Shown: piece after piece, positions 54,618 through 62,976 of the stretch
Numbering within the stretch: the stretch's first letter is position 1
Layout: each line of letters begins with the position of its first letter
From: Candidatus Zymogenaceae bacterium
Lineage (GTDB): Bacteria > Desulfobacterota > Zymogenia > Zymogenales > Zymogenaceae
Reading direction: 5' to 3'
DNA: 64,000 nucleotides
NCBI GenBank assembly: GCA_016931225.1
Contig: JAFGFE010000018.1
Coordinates: 62,001-126,000 of the forward strand
The notes under the pieces: model-generated
Database searches by the model: none
What the model saw: the letters and a program-made list of their open reading frames with translations, nothing else
What the model was told of the DNA's origin: nothing
Translations under genes and position numbers: made by a program

Positions 54618-56042
54618 ATGACCTACCGATCCGTTGATGACGCCGTTATAGGGAGGCTTCAGGCCCTCCTGGGTGCGGACGCGGTATTTTCAGACGAGGA
54701 CAATCTGGAGCGATACTCACGGGATGAGACCACCGAGCTCTCCGGCCGCCCGGAGGTCGTGGTCAAACCGGAAAATACAGAAGGCGTGTCTCTGGTGATG
54801 CGTTTGGCGGATGAACTGGTCGTTCCGGTGACGGCCAGAAGCGGCGGCACCGGCGTTACCGGGGGAGCCGTGGCGTCGATGGGGGGGATCGTCCTCTCGT
54901 TTGAGCGGATGAATACCATCATCGAGGTGGATGCGGACAACCTGATGGCGGTGGTCCAGCCGGGGGTGATCACGGGCGTCTTGGCCCGGGCGGCGGCCGC
55001 GGACGGCCTGATGTATCCGCCGGACCCTGCCAGCATCGATTCCTGCTGCATCGGCGGAAACGTGTCGGAATCCGCCGGCGGCCCGAGCGCGGTCAAGTAC
55101 GGCACGACGAAGGACTACGTGACCGGGCTGGAGGTGGTGTTCGCCGACGGTTCTCTCTCCCGGCTGGGGGGGAAGGTCGTCAAGAACGCCACCGGCTACA
55201 ACCTCATCGGGCTGATGATCGGCAGCGAGGGGACCCTGGGACTCTTTACGGAGATCACCGTCCGGCTTATCCCGATGCCCGCCTTCACGATGGACCTCCT
55301 CGTCCCCTTCGACGACCTTTTCTGTGCCGCCCGGGCGGCAAGCGATATCATCCGGGCGCGGGTCGTCCCCGCCACCATCGAGTTCATCCAGCGGGAGGCG
55401 ACTGAGATGGCCGAGCGCTTTTTGCAAAAAAAGGTGCCCTTTGCCGATGCCGGCGCCCAGCTTCTCATACGGCTGGACGGGGACGACCGGAACGACGTGG
55501 AGCGGCAGATGGAGCGGCTCTGGGAGGCGGCATCGGCCCACGGCGCACAGGATATCATCACCGCCGATTCCACTGCCACGTCCGACAGGCTCTGGGAGGC
55601 CAGGAGATGCCTCCGGGAGGCCATCGTGGCCGAAAGCGAGGCGAAGGAGGGGGAGGATGTGGTGGTACCCCGAAAGGAGATTCCTCCCTTCGTCGCCGGG
55701 GCGAAGGATCTGTTGGACGGCCTCGGGCTGTCGTCGATATTCTTCGGCCATATCGGCGACGGGAACGTCCACGTGGAGATCATCAAGGGTCGTATGAGTG
55801 CTGATGAATGGAAAAGGGCGCTCCCCGCGGCTCGGGAGGGGCTGTATCGGCTGGCGGCCCGGATGGGGGGACTCTTGACGGGCGAGCACGGCATCGGCTC
55901 CATCCGCCGGGAGTATCTCCCGATCAGCCTGGATGCGGCCCAGATGGACGTCATGCGGAGGATCAAGACGACCCTCGATCCCAAAAACATCCTGAACCCG
56001 AAGAAAATCTTTCCGGAAATCGACCCGTCCCCGGAAAAATAA
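54618..56042 (+). CDS. glcD: FAD-linked oxidase, glycolate/D-lactate dehydrogenase subunit
   Basis: A 474-residue protein of the GlcD/Dld group. The N-terminal PCMH-type FAD domain (about 40-215) has VPVTARSGGTGVTGGAV, YPPDPASIDSCCIGGNVSES (20-residue stretch) and NATGYNLIGLMIGSEGTLG. The C-terminal FAD-oxidase domain (about 225-465) has FGHIGDGNVHVEI and LTGEHGIGSIRREYL. It oxidises 2-hydroxy acids such as glycolate or D-lactate to 2-oxo acids. Electron partners (GlcE/GlcF or an Etf) are not next to it. A good GGAGACGGG precedes the ATG. The exact substrate cannot be told. Confidence 0.86.
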   Translation: MTYRSVDDAVIGRLQALLGADAVFSDEDNLERYSRDETTELSGRPEVVVKPENTEGVSLVMRLADELVVPVTARSGGTGVTGGAVASMGGIVLSFERMNTIIEVDADNLMAVVQPGVITGVLARAAAADGLMYPPDPASIDSCCIGGNVSESAGGPSAVKYGTTKDYVTGLEVVFADGSLSRLGGKVVKNATGYNLIGLMIGSEGTLGLFTEITVRLIPMPAFTMDLLVPFDDLFCAARAASDIIRARVVPATIEFIQREATEMAERFLQKKVPFADAGAQLLIRLDGDDRNDVERQMERLWEAASAHGAQDIITADSTATSDRLWEARRCLREAIVAESEAKEGEDVVVPRKEIPPFVAGAKDLLDGLGLSSIFFGHIGDGNVHVEIIKGRMSADEWKRALPAAREGLYRLAARMGGLLTGEHGIGSIRREYLPISLDAAQMDVMRRIKTTLDPKNILNPKKIFPEIDPSPEK

Positions 56043-56087
56043 AGAAACAACAGGTATGACTGTACGATGACCGGCCGGGTGGTGGGG

Positions 56088-57104
56088 CTATCGCCTGAAG
56101 ATGCTCACGTGCGTCCCGGCCCGATCGCCCATCGGCATGCCGTCCACCCAGGAGCGAAACATTTCGGACAGCGTCTCCGTCGTCCGTTTGGGCGTAAACT
56201 CAAGGTAATCCCTCGCCCGTGTCGCATCGATGATCGTCTGGGGGTGATGGAGGATGTGTGCGTCGGTGCCCAGGGGCGGGATGCCCATGCGTCCGAGCAG
56301 GCCCGTAAGCGGCGTCAACGGGGCGGGGAGGAAAAGCGGGCGTGACGGCGATTCGGCGAATTCTACCAGGAAATCGAATAGCTCCCGCTGGGTGATGATA
56401 TCATCCGCGGCCACGTTGAGGGTGAGAAGCCCCTTGGTGTTCGTCTTGATGCCCCGGACCATGGCGGATACCAGGTCCTCCACGTCGAGGTACTGAACGG
56501 GGTGCTTCCCCGAGCCGATGAGGGGGATCGATTTTCCAAAAAACGCCCGTCTGAAGGAGGCATGGAGGCTGGGATGGGCGGCGGGGGGGATGCCCCATCC
56601 GGTCACGGGGGGGATGCGAAGAATGATGACGGTCAGATTCCGGGGGACCATCGTTTCCACCAGGTAGCGCTCCACCGCCAGGTGGCGCCTGCCTGTTCGG
56701 GATACGGGCCTCGGTTTTTCGCTTTCCCGATAGAGTTCCTCCCGGGAGGGGCCGTATACCTGAGCGCTGGAAACGTATACGAAGGTCTTGGTCCCCAGGC
56801 TTTTGGCCACGTTGGCGAGCTTGATGGTGGAGGTGAGGTGCGCCTTCAGGGTGTCGCCGGTTTTGCGGGCCGTCAAGAGGCCGGGGCCGCTCAGGTTCTG
56901 CAGGTGGAAAACGTGGTCGATGTCCCGGGCGATACGGGAAATAACGGTGCTTTTATCGATGTCGTCGAAGACATACTCCACACCCCTCAGCGTATCGGCC
57001 GTTTCGAAAAGGTCGAAGCCTCGTACAAAAAAACCCAGGCTCAACAGCCGGGGTATCAAACGGAGACCTACAGAGGATCCCGCGCCGGTGACCAGGGCTC
57101 GAAT
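56088..57104 (-). CDS. NAD-dependent epimerase/dehydratase, apparent ATT start
   Basis: A 339-residue extended SDR. A conventional start (TTG at 57059) would cut off the cofactor loop. Reading further upstream in frame gives IRALVTGAGSSVGLRLIP, the complete GxxGxxG Rossmann motif, up to an ATT at 57104-57102 with GGGGAGG only 5 bases before it. No ATG, GTG or TTG exists between there and the upstream in-frame stop, which belongs to the CHAT gene. VYVSSAQVYGPSREE and a later PVQYLDVEDL are family marks. The usual YxxxK is not obvious: RTGRRHLAVERYL stands where it should be, so catalytic ability is uncertain. It follows the CHAT gene by 33 bases. Confidence 0.7.
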   Translation of the reverse strand: MRALVTGAGSSVGLRLIPRLLSLGFFVRGFDLFETADTLRGVEYVFDDIDKSTVISRIARDIDHVFHLQNLSGPGLLTARKTGDTLKAHLTSTIKLANVAKSLGTKTFVYVSSAQVYGPSREELYRESEKPRPVSRTGRRHLAVERYLVETMVPRNLTVIILRIPPVTGWGIPPAAHPSLHASFRRAFFGKSIPLIGSGKHPVQYLDVEDLVSAMVRGIKTNTKGLLTLNVAADDIITQRELFDFLVEFAESPSRPLFLPAPLTPLTGLLGRMGIPPLGTDAHILHHPQTIIDATRARDYLEFTPKRTTETLSEMFRSWVDGMPMGDRAGTHVSIFRR

Positions 57105-57137
57105 GACTGCCTCCCCATATATATTTTTAGACCGCTG

Positions 57138-58325
57138 TTACTTGTATGATCCATACAGGACGAACGGCGCCCAGTATCCCGGATGGGCAAGGCGGCGGTA
57201 CCCCTTTTTTTCTTCCGAATCGATAACCATCTGCTGTGAAAGACGCAGGGCCTCGGCCTTGTCGTGATCGGTCAGGTTGTTATAGAAAAACTCCATAAAG
57301 ACCGCGGTCACCCCCCGGTCGATGGTCCAGACCGTCGCCAATACCGAATCGGCCCCGGCCAGCAGGAACGCGCCGGGGAATCCCCCGGAGCCGCTCCAGA
57401 TAAGCGCCGTTCTATCCGCGGAAAGGGTGACGAGGTTCACGTCCATGTAGCTGTAGAGAACCTCGCTCACCGTCAGGTTGCCGTCCTGGCCGTCGCCCCC
57501 GGCCAGCAGGATCCGGGACGATTCGTCGTTGCCCGTTTTTATCACGCTGTGGCTGGTGATGTGGACGACAGAGATGCCCCCCTTCGCCATCTCGTCCCAG
57601 AAGAGCGCCTCCGTGGCGCTCTCTTTTTCATACATCACGGCGCCCGGGATCTCCGCCGTCACCGCCTTCATCTCCAGCGGTGCAACCTTCAGATACGCAA
57701 AACCGCCGGGATAGGGGGAGTTTCCCATGACCAGGCCCCCGAGATTTGTGGACGCATCCAGGGCCAAGGAATCCGCCAAAAGGCTTATGGCGGGGGAGTA
57801 GAAGAGGGCGTAGTCATCCATCAAAAACCGGGGACGGGGCATGAAATCGTTCGTCTTGTCCTTTTCTGAGACGAGGGCGGCGAACGAAAGCTTTCTGAGG
57901 GTGAAGCCGGGAATGATCGCCAGGCGGGAGGCGCCGGCGATATCCTCCTTCACCGGCCCTATCAGTATCTGATAAAGGGCGTACGCCTCGTCCTGGAAGT
58001 TTACCAGCGGGTCCAACGCCTCCATGGATTCCACGAAGGTCTTGACGCGGGTCTCCAGCGGCTCGTCCGTCTCGGGAAGGGTCCGGGTGGCGGTGCCTCC
58101 GGAGGTGATTACCAGTACCTTCATGGTGTCCGCGTTGTATACCAGCACCGCGGTGTCGTCGTCAATCAGGTCTCTGATGATATCGATGGTGGAGGGGCCG
58201 GACGCCTCGACCGGGGCATCTTCCTGGGGGAACGCCGCGGGCGCCGCCGATACGAGGGCGATTGTCAAAATACATGTGATAATAAAAGACCTGGTCGATA
58301 GGATCGCGTGTTTTCTCAAGGTCAC
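57138..58325 (-). CDS. Secreted CHAT-domain protein lacking the catalytic cysteine
   Basis: A 395-residue protein starting at GTG, with AGGGAGG close upstream. Residues 1 to about 34 are a signal peptide. The rest resembles a CHAT (caspase HetF-associated with TPRs) domain: IIPGFTLRKLSFAALV, YSPAISLL, VVHITSHSV (the HxxxH region, H255 and H259), VNLVTLSADRT and FPGAFLLAGADSVLATVW. In active CHAT proteases the last-but-one motif is LSACET; here it is LSADRT, so the nucleophile position holds D304. The only cysteine in the whole protein is in the signal peptide. It is therefore likely a non-proteolytic, exported scaffold or binding protein. No TPRs are present. Genes for nadA and an epimerase flank it on the same strand. 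Confidence 0.72.
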   Translation of the reverse strand: MTLRKHAILSTRSFIITCILTIALVSAAPAAFPQEDAPVEASGPSTIDIIRDLIDDDTAVLVYNADTMKVLVITSGGTATRTLPETDEPLETRVKTFVESMEALDPLVNFQDEAYALYQILIGPVKEDIAGASRLAIIPGFTLRKLSFAALVSEKDKTNDFMPRPRFLMDDYALFYSPAISLLADSLALDASTNLGGLVMGNSPYPGGFAYLKVAPLEMKAVTAEIPGAVMYEKESATEALFWDEMAKGGISVVHITSHSVIKTGNDESSRILLAGGDGQDGNLTVSEVLYSYMDVNLVTLSADRTALIWSGSGGFPGAFLLAGADSVLATVWTIDRGVTAVFMEFFYNNLTDHDKAEALRLSQQMVIDSEEKKGYRRLAHPGYWAPFVLYGSYK

Positions 58326-58412
58326 GAGGCCTCCCTTCCTCCGCCTTTTTTGTGCATCAAAGAAAAATGGTAAAAAACATGGTCGGCGGTGGACTTCGGC
58401 CGCCCGTTGTTG

Positions 58413-59330
58413 CTAATCGTCCTTTTTGATGGCGATCATCCGATCCAGGGCGATCTTCGCCCCCTTCGCCACGTCCTCGGGGACGACGACCCGGTTTTTC
58501 TCCCCCTTCAGGCAATCCCGGATGTCCGCAAGCGATGTCTTTTTCATATTGACGCAGACCATCTTTTCCGATACCGGGTAGATGTTTTTCTCCGGTGATG
58601 CACATCTCAGGGGGTGGAGTATGCCGATTTCCGTTCCAATCAAAAACGTGTGGTGGGACGATTCTTTCACGTATTTCAGCATGCCGGAGGTGCTGGCCAC
58701 CTGGTCGGCCATGTCGATCACCTCGGGCCGACATTCCGGGTGGACCAGGAGCTCCGCGTCCGGATGGGCGTCCCGGGCTTTTTGCACGTCTTCGGGGGTG
58801 AGTTGTTCATGCACGATGCAGTAGCCGTCCCAGAAGACGATCTCCCGGTCGGTGAAGCGGGCGGTATACTGGGCCAGGTTCCGATCCGGCGCCATGAGGA
58901 CCATGTCGCTCTTGGTGGCGCCGACCACCCGGATGGCGTTGGCCGACGTGCAGCAGATATCGCATTCGGCCTTGGCGGCGGCCGACGAGTTGATGTACAT
59001 CACCAGCTCCGCCCCCGGATACCGTTCCTTGAATGTTCGGGCGTCTTCGGAGGTTATCATGTCCGCCATGGGGCATCCCGCATCGAGCTTGGGGATGAGG
59101 ACCTTTTTTTTCGGTGAGAGGATGGCGGCGCTTTCCGCCATGAAGTGCACGCCGGAAAACACAATGATGTCCGCATCGGTCTCGGACGCCTGAATGGAAA
59201 GACCCAGGGAGTCTCCCACGAAGTCAGAGACATCCTGCACCTCGCTGACGGTGTAATTGTGTGCAAGGAGAACGGCGTTCTTTTTACGCGCCAGTTCCCT
59301 GATTTCTTCGTGAAGCCGCGTCGTTTCCAT
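58413..59330 (-). CDS. nadA: Quinolinate synthase
   Basis: Condenses iminoaspartate and dihydroxyacetone phosphate to quinolinate, the precursor of NAD. In 305 residues the three [4Fe-4S] ligands expected for NadA are C86 in DAGCPMAD, C171 in DGYCIVHEQ and C259 in EKMVCVNMK. LLAHNYTVSEVQD, YINSSAAAKAECD and VHPECRPEV are other family blocks. ATG at 59330 (METTRL) is preferred to a TTG nine codons upstream. A strong promoter precedes it. nadB and nadC are not in the window. Confidence 0.94.
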   Translation of the reverse strand: METTRLHEEIRELARKKNAVLLAHNYTVSEVQDVSDFVGDSLGLSIQASETDADIIVFSGVHFMAESAAILSPKKKVLIPKLDAGCPMADMITSEDARTFKERYPGAELVMYINSSAAAKAECDICCTSANAIRVVGATKSDMVLMAPDRNLAQYTARFTDREIVFWDGYCIVHEQLTPEDVQKARDAHPDAELLVHPECRPEVIDMADQVASTSGMLKYVKESSHHTFLIGTEIGILHPLRCASPEKNIYPVSEKMVCVNMKKTSLADIRDCLKGEKNRVVVPEDVAKGAKIALDRMIAIKKDD

Positions 59331-59358
59331 GGTGATTTCCGATGATTGTCTGTTCAAA

Positions 59359-59387
59359 ATAGTATCCGTTCATCGCTCGTATGTCAA
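59359..59387 (-). promoter_or_regulatory. Sigma70-type promoter of nadA
   Basis: On the minus strand TTGACA (59387-59382), a 17-base spacer and TACTAT (59364-59359), ending 28 bases before the nadA ATG. Confidence 0.78.
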
Positions 59388-59401
59388 ATGAATTTTCCCC
59401 C

Positions 59402-59431
59402 TTGACAGTGCTCGATCGGTACGGGTAGTAT
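59402..59431 (+). promoter_or_regulatory. Sigma70-type promoter of the MltD-like gene
   Basis: TTGACA (59402-59407), an 18-base spacer and TAGTAT (59426-59431), 36 bases before the start codon. It diverges from the nadA promoter with 14 bases between the two -35 boxes. Confidence 0.75.
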
Positions 59432-59467
59432 CTGTAGTGGCTGTATACCCCGAAGAAGACACTCCGA

Positions 59468-60463
59468 ATGAAGGATATTTTTTCTCGCATTGTCGTGTGC
59501 ACGCTGTTTTGGGCTGTGACGCTTCCCCTCTCGGGATGCGCGTCGTTTTCCCTCTCCGTGGGCGTGTCGCTCCCGTTTTCCGACACAGAGCAGGAGATCA
59601 TCTCCTCCTTTTCCGAGGATGGAGTGTATTTTCCCCTGGTGGTCAATGACGAGGTGCTCGACGAGCTGGAGGCGCTCTCCCGATCGCCTTATTCCATCAA
59701 GAAGTGGTTGTCCCGCTCCCAGCGCTATGCTCCCATGATGCGGGGGATATTCCGGGAATACGGGGTGCCGGAGGAGTTGGTCTACGTCGCCATCATCGAG
59801 AGCGGGTTCGACGCCGACGCGGTGTCGGTCAAAGACGCCGGCGGTCCCTGGCAGTTCATCCCGTCGACAGCCCGGAAGATGGGCATGCGCATCGACGAGT
59901 GGGTGGATGAGCGTAAGGACTACGAGAAGTCCACCATGTACGCCGCGAAGTATCTGCGCTATTTTTACAATACCTTCGACGACTGGCACCTGGCCCTGGC
60001 CGGATACAACTGCGGCGGCGCCCCCATCAGAAGCGCCCTCAAGGCGTGCGGGGATGTGGGTCTGTGGGAGATGGGGCGTCAAGGGAGGCTTTCGTTTCAG
60101 GCCGGGGGATACGTGCCCCGAATCATCGCCATGATCATCATTATGGAACATCCCGAGGCCTACGGCTTCGCCGTTCCCATTGATGTGACGCCGCTGGAAT
60201 ACGACAAGGTATATGTGCCGGGTGGGGTGACGCTTTCGTTCATGGCCGATGTCCTGGAGGTCAAGACCTCGACCCTGGAACGGCTCAATCCGGAGCTTCT
60301 GAAGGGGGTGACCCCGCCGGATGTGGATCTGTATGAGCTGAAGGTGCCGGTGGGCTCCAAGCCGGTCTATTTGAAGAACTTCCTTGACGCATATTCCAAT
60401 CGTGAGGAATCCCTGGAGCGGGCGGGTGAGCGTATGCGGGACCGGCCCGATGATTTTATGTAA
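59468..60463 (+). CDS. Membrane-bound lytic murein transglycosylase, MltD-like lipoprotein
   Basis: Predicted to cleave peptidoglycan glycan strands, leaving 1,6-anhydro ends, from the periplasmic face. The 331-residue protein has a lipoprotein signal ending LSGC (C24). It has an SLT domain (about 90-215) with catalytic E111 in IIESGFDADAVSVKDAGG, then WQFIPSTARKMGM and LALAGYNCGG. A C-terminal segment (TLSFMADVLEVKTSTLERLN) resembles a degenerate LysM or LysM-like repeat. It is shorter than E. coli MltD (452 residues), which carries two LysM repeats. It has its own promoter, divergent from that of nadA. Confidence 0.88.
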   Translation: MKDIFSRIVVCTLFWAVTLPLSGCASFSLSVGVSLPFSDTEQEIISSFSEDGVYFPLVVNDEVLDELEALSRSPYSIKKWLSRSQRYAPMMRGIFREYGVPEELVYVAIIESGFDADAVSVKDAGGPWQFIPSTARKMGMRIDEWVDERKDYEKSTMYAAKYLRYFYNTFDDWHLALAGYNCGGAPIRSALKACGDVGLWEMGRQGRLSFQAGGYVPRIIAMIIIMEHPEAYGFAVPIDVTPLEYDKVYVPGGVTLSFMADVLEVKTSTLERLNPELLKGVTPPDVDLYELKVPVGSKPVYLKNFLDAYSNREESLERAGERMRDRPDDFM

Positions 60464-60521
60464 ATCCGTTTTCGTCCGCGCAATCGGTTTTTTTGTATAT
60501 ACATCTACTGATCGGTGACCC

Positions 60522-61304
60522 ATGAGCACGGAAGTTTCAATAACGACACTGTCCAACATCGCCCGCAGTGCGGGCCGGGCGGTGATGGAGGTGTACGACG
60601 GGGAGGATATCTCCGTAACAAATAAGGACGACGATTCGCCCCTGACCCGGGCGGACACCGCGTCCCACGCGGTTATCGTCCGGGAGCTGGGCAAGGCATA
60701 CCCCGATATCCCGATCATCTCCGAGGAGGGGAAGGACGTCCCCCCACAGGTTAGGCAGGAATGGCCGATTTTTTTCCTGGTCGATCCCCTGGACGGCACG
60801 AAGGAGTTCATCCGGCGAAACGGAGAGTTTACCGTCAACATCGCCCTGGTGAAGGATCACCTGCCGATTGCGGGGGTGGTCTTCGCCCCGGTGATCGATC
60901 TCCTCTACGGCGGAACGGAGGGCGGCGACGCCTTTCGGGAGGAGAAGGGTGAGAGGGAGTCGATTCCCCGAAAGACCCCCGGCGGGCGGGGACGGGTGGC
61001 GGTACGCAGCAGGTCCCACGCGAATCCCGACGAGGAAGAGATCCTCTCCCGCTATAATGTGGTCGACACCGTTTCCATGGGGAGCTCGCTGAAGTTCTGC
61101 CTGGTGGCGGACGGCACGGCGGATATATACGTTCGAAGCGGCCCCACCTATGAGTGGGACACGGCGGCGGCCCACGCGGTGGTGCGGGCCGCGGGCGGCC
61201 GGGTTGTGGCCGGCGGGGAGGAGCTTTCCTACAACAAGGAGACGCTCCTCAACCCGGGATTCATCTGCCTGGGGAGGGGGGTCGATTTCGTCGGGCCGGG
61301 GTAA
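60522..61304 (+). CDS. cysQ: 3'(2'),5'-bisphosphate nucleotidase
   Basis: Hydrolyses 3'-phosphoadenosine 5'-phosphate (PAP), a by-product of sulfotransfer and phosphopantetheinylation. The 260-residue protein of the inositol-monophosphatase fold has metal ligands in ISEEGKD (E68-E69), VDPLDGTKEF (88-97) and EWDTAAAHAVV (about 212). DPLDGTKEF with Lys after GT, and LGKAYPDIPIISEE, separate CysQ from ordinary inositol monophosphatases. It follows the transglycosylase gene by 58 bases. The sulfatases at 24-27 kb are unrelated in position. Confidence 0.9.
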   Translation: MSTEVSITTLSNIARSAGRAVMEVYDGEDISVTNKDDDSPLTRADTASHAVIVRELGKAYPDIPIISEEGKDVPPQVRQEWPIFFLVDPLDGTKEFIRRNGEFTVNIALVKDHLPIAGVVFAPVIDLLYGGTEGGDAFREEKGERESIPRKTPGGRGRVAVRSRSHANPDEEEILSRYNVVDTVSMGSSLKFCLVADGTADIYVRSGPTYEWDTAAAHAVVRAAGGRVVAGGEELSYNKETLLNPGFICLGRGVDFVGPG

Positions 61305-61515
61305 GCGGGTATCCGGAGGAAAGGGGTGGTGGATGAGGAGAGGGCTGTGAAGCGGTGAAGCTTTTCGCGGCGCTTTATCCGCGTCATGGGGGGTGAACGA
61401 TATCGACATCACCCCGTCACCGTCCATTCGGTCCGCATCGGCGGACGGGGGGATACGATAAGGAACGCCGATATCGCCCGTATCTCTTCATGGATGGGTC
61501 GGCCGCATATTTTGT

Positions 61516-61555
61516 GAAAAAAAGACGCCGCCCCGATGAAATCATCGGGGCGGCG
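61516..61555 (-). terminator. Rho-independent terminator of the propeller-protein gene
   Basis: A perfect 14-bp stem (CGCCGCCCCGATGA with TCATCGGGGCGGCG) with a 2-base loop. On the minus strand it is followed by CTTTTTTT (from the A-run at 61517-61523). It ends the transcript of the minus-strand gene 70 bases upstream. The remainder of the 320-bp gap holds nothing that I recognise. Confidence 0.88.
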
Positions 61556-61623
61556 TGATGTCTGGTATATTTACAATATTATCGAGGAGCGGTGAAAGTC
61601 GCCCCCCCCCGTCGGGGCGGTCC

Positions 61624-62799
61624 CTACTTCCTCAGCGATGGATTCTGCCCACTCCCCAGTACCCAGTAGACGTCCCGCTTTAAATCGATCACCCGGATCA
61701 CGTCGCTCTCCAAAAACTGGTCGAGGTTGTATTTGTTCACCTCATCACCGCCGATTTCCTCTTCATCGTTCATCCGGTATATCTTTTCGACAAAGGCCTC
61801 GTTGATGGTGTCCGGTCCCAGGATCATCGGAACATCGCCCTCGTCGGTGATGTGCGTGAAGGAGGGCTGGGCCGCGGTGTTGATGAGGAAATAGGCGACG
61901 GTTTCGTCGTCCGGGGCGATGGAAAGACGAAAGATCGGCCCCGGCTCCTGGGTGAGTCCTTTGACCTCGTCGTCATCGATGTCGATCTTAAACACCCGGC
62001 CGCCCGAGGCGTCGTTATAGATGAAAAGCGCCGTGTTCTCCCCGGAGAAAAACCTCGGTTCGGAAAAGCCGACCGGCGCCCCCGCCGGGGGGACTTCATC
62101 CAGGGTGCCGGTTTTGATCACGGTTTTTTCGCCGAATCCCGAGCCGGTCAGCTCGATTTTCGATAGAGACGACTCCATTTCCACGGTTTCCACCATCAGT
62201 ATCGTCTTCCCGTCCGGGGAGATGTCCATATCCGACACCGATCCCTTTTGAGAAAACCGCACCCGAAAGCCAGCGGGATCGTCCGACGGACGTGCGGCGA
62301 TCGTCACGCCGCCGCCTGTGAGATACGCAAGGATCGTTCCGTCCCCGGACCAGCGGGGGGCGGTTCCCGGCCCCAAGTCCGCGATCACCGTGCCTTCCGG
62401 ATCGATAACGAGCACGCGGTCCTCGTCAAGGGTCTGGACCACGGCGATGGCGTCACCGGTGGGGGAGATTTCAAAATCGGTGATGTTCGTGGTCACATCC
62501 CGCGGCTTCCCCTCGTCGATGTCGTAGTATCTCAGCTTTGCGTAATTATCGATAAAGTAGACACCCTCGCCCACCGTATCCCAGGCGACAAAGACGCCCT
62601 TTGCCGCCTTCTCGGTGAATTCACCCTTGAAGTCGGAGAAGTAGATGGTTCCGTCGTTGATGAATACCACGTCATAGTCGTCGGGGGTAAAAAACGTCTC
62701 TTCATCCTTCCGTAAGAACAGGAAGTAGATGATAAAAAAGATGGCGAAAAAAATGATGGTCGTCACCATGAACTGGGACGTCTTGTTCTGATTACTCAT
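61624..62799 (-). CDS. Membrane-anchored WD40/TolB-like beta-propeller protein
   Basis: A 391-residue protein with one N-terminal membrane helix (about 11-29) and a body of repeated beta-strand units that carry propeller-like phrases: FEISPTGDAIAVVQ, RWSGDGTILAYLTG, MDISPDGKTILMVE, FSGENTALFIYND and LSIAPDDETVAYFL. This is the PD40/TolB-like pattern, probably six or seven blades, exposed to the periplasm. The second-last segment is acidic. AAAGGAG precedes the ATG at good spacing and a terminator follows. No Tol-Pal genes are near, so a binding or scaffolding role is all that can be said. Confidence 0.72.
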   Translation of the reverse strand: MSNQNKTSQFMVTTIIFFAIFFIIYFLFLRKDEETFFTPDDYDVVFINDGTIYFSDFKGEFTEKAAKGVFVAWDTVGEGVYFIDNYAKLRYYDIDEGKPRDVTTNITDFEISPTGDAIAVVQTLDEDRVLVIDPEGTVIADLGPGTAPRWSGDGTILAYLTGGGVTIAARPSDDPAGFRVRFSQKGSVSDMDISPDGKTILMVETVEMESSLSKIELTGSGFGEKTVIKTGTLDEVPPAGAPVGFSEPRFFSGENTALFIYNDASGGRVFKIDIDDDEVKGLTQEPGPIFRLSIAPDDETVAYFLINTAAQPSFTHITDEGDVPMILGPDTINEAFVEKIYRMNDEEEIGGDEVNKYNLDQFLESDVIRVIDLKRDVYWVLGSGQNPSLRK

Positions 62800-62976
62800 G
62801 CCGTTCTCCTTTGTGAGAAACCGGGGTGGAGGTAATACATTATATACTTGCGTTTCCGCCCCGATACGGATATCCTGAATAGAGAGTGTCGGTGCCCTCG
62901 TTTTGTTTTACACGGGATTCTTCGCCCGTTTCATTGATTCTTTGTATATACCACCATCAATCCGGATAAGTCAATA

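Noticed and set aside
57138-58325. CHAT protein as part of a CRISPR-linked or gasdermin-type defence system
   Set aside because: It has a signal peptide, no catalytic Cys, and no Cas, gasdermin or TPR partner genes nearby; its neighbours are nadA and an epimerase.
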